Shown: positions 16,089 through 20,092 of the stretch, one piece after another
Layout: each line of letters opens with the position of its first letter
Numbering within the stretch: position 1 is the stretch's first letter
NCBI GenBank assembly: GCA_900552545.1
Contig: USAL01000024.1
Span: forward strand, 1 to 20,092
From: an uncultured Sutterella sp.
GTDB taxonomy: Bacteria; Pseudomonadota; Gammaproteobacteria; Burkholderiales; Burkholderiaceae_F
Direction of reading: 5' to 3'
DNA length: 20,092 bases
Made by a program: the position numbers and the translations under genes
Notes under the pieces: generated by a model
What the model was told of the DNA's origin: nothing
Seen by the model: only the letters and a program-made list of their open reading frames with translations
Database searches by the model: none

Positions 16089-16292
16089 TTAGAGCGGCTT
16101 TTCGGTTTGAAGCTCGCCCGCGTCCGTCGTCTTTTCCGGTTGCTGCCGCAGCAGCCGTGCGTACTCCTCATAGGCGAGAAGCACGTAGGCGGCATTTCCG
16201 CGATTGGTGATGATCACCGGTCCCGAGGCGGCCGCCCGCTTGGCGCGGCACACATTGCGGTTGAAATCTCGGTTGGTGATGGTTGTCGTCAC
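16089..16292 (-). CDS. Phd/YefM-type antitoxin (prevent-host-death family), orphan
   Basis: The 67-residue protein resembles antitoxins that bind DNA through an N-terminal Phd fold and neutralise a toxin with a flexible C-terminal tail. The core TNRDFNRNVCRAKRAAASGP followed by VIITNRGNAAYVLLAYEEY (about 27-45) is typical of the Phd/VapB class often paired with PIN-domain toxins. I set the start at GTG 16292, because GGGAGG lies just upstream and the family begins there; a longer open frame to 16403 lacks a ribosome site. The tail after LLRQQ is charged. No toxin gene follows before the terminator-like repeat, and none precedes it, so it is solitary. It may be a remnant or may act on a toxin elsewhere. 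Confidence 0.82.
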   Translation of the reverse strand: MTTTITNRDFNRNVCRAKRAAASGPVIITNRGNAAYVLLAYEEYARLLRQQPEKTTDAGELQTEKPL

Positions 16293-16604
16293 GAACGCCT
16301 CCCTTGTTGATGTTGCTTTGAGACAACGCGAAAATAGCATATTCCAACGATTTGAGCCACATTTTTCGGGCTGTGGAATTGCTGATAAAGCATTGATAAT
16401 CAAGGGATTGATACTACTTTTGAGTGTGCGTCGAACACTGGATCATGAATTGATCCATGAATGAGATTTTTCTGCAATTTTGGCAAAAAAAGCAAGGCGT
16501 TTTTCAGACTTTCGCGGTTTTCGGGCAAAAAATCGCCGCCGCTTTCAATCGAAGTGAAAGCGGCGGCGCGGGGTACTGCAGTTGCAGCACGTTCGACAGG
16601 TTTT
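16293..16604. promoter_or_regulatory. AT-richer gap between metI and the antitoxin gene
   Basis: These 312 bp are clearly more AT-rich than the flanks. On the antitoxin side there are possible -10/-35 elements (for example TTGGAATATGCTATTTT read on the minus strand, 16327-16345). Also present are TTGATAATCAA, an 11-bp palindrome (16393-16403), a second ATTGATA copy at 16407-16413, and a perfect 7-bp inverted repeat TGGATCA/TGATCCA (16439-16457). These are candidate operators for the antitoxin. The metI terminator fills the right end. Confidence 0.4.
16526..16568 (-). terminator. Intrinsic terminator of metNI
   Basis: CGCCGCCGCTTTC (16534-16546) and GAAAGCGGCGGCG (16556-16568) form a perfect 13-bp stem with a 9-nt loop. 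On the minus strand ATTTTTT follows. It begins 37 bp after the metI stop, leaving no room for metQ. Confidence 0.92.
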
Positions 16605-17258
16605 CTACTTGTGGCTCAGGCGCTTCACAAGCCAGTCGCCGAGGCTCTGCATGAGCTGCACGAAGACGATAAGGATCACGACCACGGCAAGCATCACGTC
16701 GGGCATGAAGCGCTGATAACCGTAGCGGATGCCCATGTCGCCCAGACCGCCGCCGCCGATGGCGCCTGCCATGGCCGAGTAGCCCACAAGGCTCACGAGG
16801 CTGATGGTAAGGCCCGCGACGATGCCCGGGCGCGCCTCGGGCAGCAGCACCTTGGTGACGATCTGAAGATTCGTGGCGCCCATGGCCTGGGCGGCTTCAA
16901 CCAAGCCCTTGTCGACTTCTCGGAGGCTCGTCTCCACCAGACGCGCGATGAAGGGAGCAACGGAAATCGTGAGCGGCACCACCGCTGCGGCCGTACCGAT
17001 CGAGGTACCCGCGATGAGGCGCGTCAGCGGAATGATCGCCACGAGTAGGATGATGAAGGGCGTCGAGCGCACGGCGTTGATGATCCAGCCCAGGATCTTG
17101 TTGAAGACGGGCATCGGATGCACGCCGCTTGAGTCGGTGACGTTTAAAAGAATGCCGAGCGGGATGCCGAAGGCCGCACCGATGACGCCCGAGAGCCCGA
17201 CCATGATGAGCGTTTCAAGAAACGACTCCCAGAGCATGCGGATCAGTTCAGAGGACAT
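16605..17258 (-). CDS. metI: D/L-methionine ABC transporter permease MetI
   Basis: MetI is the inner-membrane subunit of the methionine importer; two copies pair with two MetN ATPases. The length of 217 residues equals E. coli MetI. About five membrane segments are visible (near 15-38, 57-80, 85-105, 145-165, 187-205). The coupling loop EAAQAMGATNLQIVTKVLLP (121-140) is the permease EAA motif that contacts MetN. GAIGGGGLGDMGIRYGYQRF (166-185) is a family signature. It overlaps the metN end by 11 bp and has a very strong GAGGAGGT ribosome site inside metN. Downstream is a terminator, so metQ is not cotranscribed. Confidence 0.94.
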   Translation of the reverse strand: MSSELIRMLWESFLETLIMVGLSGVIGAAFGIPLGILLNVTDSSGVHPMPVFNKILGWIINAVRSTPFIILLVAIIPLTRLIAGTSIGTAAAVVPLTISVAPFIARLVETSLREVDKGLVEAAQAMGATNLQIVTKVLLPEARPGIVAGLTISLVSLVGYSAMAGAIGGGGLGDMGIRYGYQRFMPDVMLAVVVILIVFVQLMQSLGDWLVKRLSHK

Positions 17259-18300
17259 GGCTCGTTACCTCCTCGACGGTGATGTTGTGACGGCGCAGGT
17301 AGTCAAGCAGTCCCGAGTAGACGTCGTTGGCGCAGGTGATGAGCACGGTAAGCGTGCCGAATCCCTTGCCCTGGACCTCGTCGATCTGGCCAAGCAGGAT
17401 GTTGAAGTTGATGTTGTAGATGCGGCTTGCTTCCGAAATGACGGGACGCGTGACCTCTTCGCCCACGAACGAGAGGCGCAGCACGTGCGAGGGCTCGGGC
17501 GAGTCGATGGTCTTGATCTGGGTGCGCACGCGCTCGATCATCGAAGGCGGCAGCTTCTGGGCCATGATGTTGCCGATCAGGGCCTGCGTGGTCTCGTGCT
17601 TGGGATGACGGAAGACGTCGATCACGCTTCCTTCTTCGACCACCACGCCTTTGTTCATGACGGCCACGCGGTCACAGATCTGCTTCACCACGTCCATCTG
17701 GTGGGTGATCATCACGATCGTGAGCTTGAGCTCGCGGTTGATTTTCTTCAGAAGCTCAAGCGTCGCGACGGTGGTTTCGGGGTCCAGCGCACTCGTCGCC
17801 TCATCGCTTAAGAGCACCTCGGGGGCGTTGGCAAGCGCTCGGGCGATGCCCACGCGCTGCTTCTGGCCGCCCGAGAGCTGCGAGGGGTACTTGTTGCGGT
17901 GCTCCGAGAGGCCCACGAGCTCAAGGAGCGAGTCGACCTTCTTTTTGATCGCGGCCTTGTCCATGCCGACGAGCTCAAGCGGGAAGGCCGCGTTTTCAAA
18001 CACGGTGCGCGAGGAGAGCAGGTTGAAGTGCTGGAAGATCATGCCGATCTTGCAGCGCTGGGCGCGCAGCTCGGCCTCGCTCATGGTGTTGAGGCACTTG
18101 CCGTCGATCACGACCGTGCCCTCGGTCGGACGGTTCAGAAAGTTGATGCAGCGCACGAGGGTAGACTTGCCCGCACCGGAGCGGCCGATGATGCCGAAGA
18201 TTTCGCCGGCTTCGATGGTAAGCGAAACGTCGTTGAGGGCGAGAAAGACACCGCCTTCCGGGGTGTTGTAGCGCTGCGTGATGTGCTGAAGTTCAATCAT
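17248..18300 (-). CDS. metN: Methionine import ATP-binding protein MetN
   Basis: MetN powers methionine uptake through MetI. The protein has 350 residues (E. coli 343). ABC domain: Walker A GRSGAGKS (39-46), Q-loop FQHFNLL (89-95), signature LSGGQKQR (142-149), Walker B VLLSDEATSALDP (162-174), H-loop His200. The C-terminal part (about 270-345) matches the NIL/ACT-like domain that binds methionine and inhibits transport when the cell is replete. The start MIELQHITQRY fits the family, but no Shine-Dalgarno sequence is visible before it. A 100-codon frame ends at the same place as ATGA, so translational coupling is possible. I see no MetJ box or SAM riboswitch upstream. Confidence 0.95.
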   Translation of the reverse strand: MIELQHITQRYNTPEGGVFLALNDVSLTIEAGEIFGIIGRSGAGKSTLVRCINFLNRPTEGTVVIDGKCLNTMSEAELRAQRCKIGMIFQHFNLLSSRTVFENAAFPLELVGMDKAAIKKKVDSLLELVGLSEHRNKYPSQLSGGQKQRVGIARALANAPEVLLSDEATSALDPETTVATLELLKKINRELKLTIVMITHQMDVVKQICDRVAVMNKGVVVEEGSVIDVFRHPKHETTQALIGNIMAQKLPPSMIERVRTQIKTIDSPEPSHVLRLSFVGEEVTRPVISEASRIYNINFNILLGQIDEVQGKGFGTLTVLITCANDVYSGLLDYLRRHNITVEEVTSHVL

Positions 18301-18599
18301 GTGTCACGCAAAGATTCGAAGGCTCGCGTCGGGGAGCCGTGGTTCGTGTGCAAAAAATGCGCTTGCATTGGCGCCTTGAGGATTGCCGCAGGCTCTTTGT
18401 TTCGCGGCGGGCTTGGGGCGCATTCGCATTCTTTTGACGCAGAGCCCGAATTGTAAACGGTCAAGCCCGCCTTTTCGGCCGCCTTCGGGCTGTACGGCAG
18501 GGCCTGACGGCCTTTATTGACCTTGATCTGCAGCAAGCTTGCGGTATTGCCAAAGACCTGTTGGTTTTTGCTTAGAAAAAGCGCCGCAGGCTTTTGCAT
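18297..18599 (-). CDS. Doubtful 100-residue reading frame ahead of metN
   Basis: An open frame runs from ATG 18599 to a TGA that overlaps the metN ATG (ATGA). Its first 28 bases overlap the end of the upstream membrane-protein gene. The ribosome site is poor (AAGG directly before the ATG). The predicted protein is basic, with two Cys in KECECAPSPP and no family I recognise. It fills most of the 271-bp gap between the two genes, so it may be a chance frame, an uncharacterised small protein, or a coupling leader for metN. Confidence 0.2.
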   Translation of the reverse strand: MQKPAALFLSKNQQVFGNTASLLQIKVNKGRQALPYSPKAAEKAGLTVYNSGSASKECECAPSPPRNKEPAAILKAPMQAHFLHTNHGSPTRAFESLRDT

Positions 18600-19702
18600 G
18601 CCTTGAGCGCAAAGTAGGCGAATATCGAGCCCAGCATCCCGAGCAAGGCCTGGACAAGTGAGAGGATGAGGTCGAGCGTCTGAAGCGCGGGCATGGCGGC
18701 CGCCTTTGCCCAGCGGGCGATGTCGTCCATGAGGCGTCGGGCGGGCGTCTTCTGAAGGCGGCTCACGGCGCGCGGGCCGAACTTTGCGGCTTCAAGCACC
18801 CCTTGGGCGCCCGCGCGTTCGGTGGCGCGCACGACGTCGGGGCCGGCAAAGCGCAGCACGCGTCCTGCGGCAGGGCCAAAGGATTGCGCTGCGCGGATGG
18901 TGCGGGGAATCTCTGCGAGATCGTCGCTTCTTGCAAGCACCTCAAGGGCGTTGGCAACACCCTCCTTCTTGCCGTAGGAGGCAAGTTCCGCCAGGGGTTT
19001 GACGATCGCATCGGCCCGGCGCGCGGCGGCAGCCGTGGGCTTACCTGCGGCATCGGTTTCGCGCACGAGGGCTTTGACGGAGCGCACGATGCTCTCCTGC
19101 ATGGGGCGCGAGAGTTTCCCTGTGCGGCGCGCGATTTTTACAAGCGCAAGGCCCGACTTGGCGGGGGTGGCAAGCGCCGCCTGCGGACCCACCGAGGCAA
19201 TTGTGAGCGCCAACCCCGCGCCTGCAAGCGTCGTTGTAAAGACGTCGACCTCCTCGTCGTTTGCCCAGGCAGCGCCTTCGCGCGCGAGGTCGCGTATGTC
19301 GGCAACGCTCGTCAATTCCGAAATGAGTCCCGCGGCGATCCCGTATTCCTCCTCGCCCCTGCCGAGGAAAAAGCCGCGGGCGACTTCGCTCGTGCGATAG
19401 GTTAGCGTCGAGCGCTCTTTGGCGATTTCGTCTTTCAAGGAATCAAGCCTTCTGGCATCGGCTTCGGTTACAAGGGGAAGCGATTGATAGAAGTCGATGT
19501 AGTCGGCCGCCTGCCGCAGGTGACCTGCGTCGGCATAGCCCTGCGCCACCGCAAGAGGATCCTCGATGAAAAGGCCCGCGATGTAGCGCACCTTGTCAAA
19601 GAGCGCGTATTGAAGAATCGCCGCCGCGGCAAAGAGCACAAGGCACCCGACGGCCCAGCGAAGCGGGCGGTTGCGGGGCTGCGGCGTGCTCTCTGCGGTC
19701 AT
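18572..19702 (-). CDS. Membrane protein of unknown function next to dnaQ
   Basis: The 376-residue protein has an N-terminal membrane anchor (about 15-34) after a short cytoplasmic tail, and no cleavable signal. A tetratricopeptide-like Ala-rich patch follows (about 49-73, YADAGHLRQAADYIDFYQ). Next is a motif-rich part (110-145) containing GFFLGRGEEEYGIAAGLISE and VADIRDLAREGAAWANDEE, a second hydrophobic stretch (157-180), TPAKSGLALVKIARRTGKLS (179-198), and a third long hydrophobic segment near the C-terminus (340-366) with a basic end (KSLRRFF). I recall similar uncharacterised proteins in other proteobacteria with the GxGxx-D(L/I)-D-RDL-EG pattern but know no function. No strong ribosome site precedes the ATG. 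It lies 38 bp after dnaQ and may be cotranscribed. Confidence 0.75.
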   Translation of the reverse strand: MTAESTPQPRNRPLRWAVGCLVLFAAAAILQYALFDKVRYIAGLFIEDPLAVAQGYADAGHLRQAADYIDFYQSLPLVTEADARRLDSLKDEIAKERSTLTYRTSEVARGFFLGRGEEEYGIAAGLISELTSVADIRDLAREGAAWANDEEVDVFTTTLAGAGLALTIASVGPQAALATPAKSGLALVKIARRTGKLSRPMQESIVRSVKALVRETDAAGKPTAAAARRADAIVKPLAELASYGKKEGVANALEVLARSDDLAEIPRTIRAAQSFGPAAGRVLRFAGPDVVRATERAGAQGVLEAAKFGPRAVSRLQKTPARRLMDDIARWAKAAAMPALQTLDLILSLVQALLGMLGSIFAYFALKACKSLRRFF

Positions 19703-19740
19703 GGCGTCTGAAGAAAAGAAGCTCCGGCGGCTTAATTGCC

Positions 19741-20092
19741 TTAATTACCTGAACTGCCGTCGGCGGGTTCGGCCGCGGCAGGCTCGAGCGCCTTGGTCCA
19801 GAGCACGCCGTTCTTGCTCTTTTTGGCCATCATCTCAAGAAACTTCTGATGCACGGCAAGCTCATCGGCAGGCGCCACGGCCTTGATGAAGTCTCCGGGC
19901 GCGGGCATCTTGTCGAACTCTTCGCCCAGGTCATAGCTGTCGCCCAAAAGCGAGCCCAGCTTTCGGGTCATGTCGAGGTAGACCTCGGCCAGAAGCCGCG
20001 CGTCGAGCAGAGCGCCGTGCAGCACGCGCTCACTGCGGTCGATTTCAAAGCGCGAGCACAGGGCGGCAAGCGAGTTCCTGAGGCCCGGGAAC
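19741..20092 (-). CDS. dnaQ: DNA polymerase III epsilon subunit (3'-5' proofreading exonuclease), C-terminal part
   Basis: Only the last 116 residues are in the window; the 5' end lies beyond it. The visible part starts FPGLRNSLAALCSRFEIDRS and continues with VLHGALLDARLLAEVYLDMT, the Exo III motif with the catalytic His and Asp (HGALLD). The N-terminal metal-binding DxE motif is outside. After this the sequence is the alpha-subunit-binding tail: TRKLGSLLGD lies where the clamp-binding motif would be, followed by a segment ending in VLWTKALEPAAAEPADGSSGN, a low-complexity end. The match to E. coli DnaQ (TLHGALLDAQILAEVYLAMT) is clear. The membrane-protein gene follows 38 bp downstream. Confidence 0.92.
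   Translation of the reverse strand, partial: FPGLRNSLAALCSRFEIDRSERVLHGALLDARLLAEVYLDMTRKLGSLLGDSYDLGEEFDKMPAPGDFIKAVAPADELAVHQKFLEMMAKKSKNGVLWTKALEPAAAEPADGSSGN

Noticed and set aside
18301..18571. Possible SAM riboswitch or MetJ boxes ahead of metN
   Set aside because: I looked for AGACGTCT-like tandem boxes and the riboswitch core and found none.

Overview
The window comes from a GC-rich proteobacterial chromosome. The order murA-hisG-hisD-hisB-hisH-hisA-hisF-hisI, the short HisG, and the MetN, TrmB and DnaQ sequences point to a betaproteobacterium of the Burkholderiales. The glutathione-importer genes and a decayed secreted fumarate-reductase-type flavoprotein would fit a gut-associated Sutterellaceae relative. 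That placement is inference from gene content and memory of protein families, not from a search.

Left part (1-5803): a minus-strand gsiA-gsiB-gsiC operon for a glutathione ABC importer (gsiC is cut by the window edge, and gsiD would lie beyond it). It is divergent from iaaA, an isoaspartyl peptidase, across a 660-bp gene-free regulatory region. That region holds a perfect 10-bp inverted repeat and a cluster of GGTGCA(C/T) motifs. Glutathione import and release of amino acids from small or isoaspartyl peptides fit one peptide-scavenging unit.

Middle part (5804-13169): a plus-strand unit with murA (peptidoglycan precursor synthesis) followed by seven histidine biosynthesis genes, closed by a strong intrinsic terminator. 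hisC and hisE are absent from the places they usually hold in betaproteobacterial his clusters. HisG is the short form that needs HisZ from elsewhere. Most gaps inside the cluster from hisD onward carry short inverted repeats.

Right part (13170-20092): hsp20 stands alone with a hairpin-rich upstream region and its own terminator. Then, on the minus strand, come trmB with a terminator and tRNA-Gly(CCC) with promoter and terminator. Next is a flavoprotein pseudogene reduced to its N- and C-terminal ends, then a solitary Phd-type antitoxin without a toxin. metN-metI follows with a terminator directly after metI and no metQ. A membrane protein of unknown function and the C-terminal end of dnaQ close the window.

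I found no CRISPR array, insertion sequence, prophage or clearly new multi-gene system. The most testable new points are the iaaA/gsi control region, the hsp20 leader, the hairpins between his genes, the orphan antitoxin, and the 100-codon frame that overlaps the metN start as ATGA.
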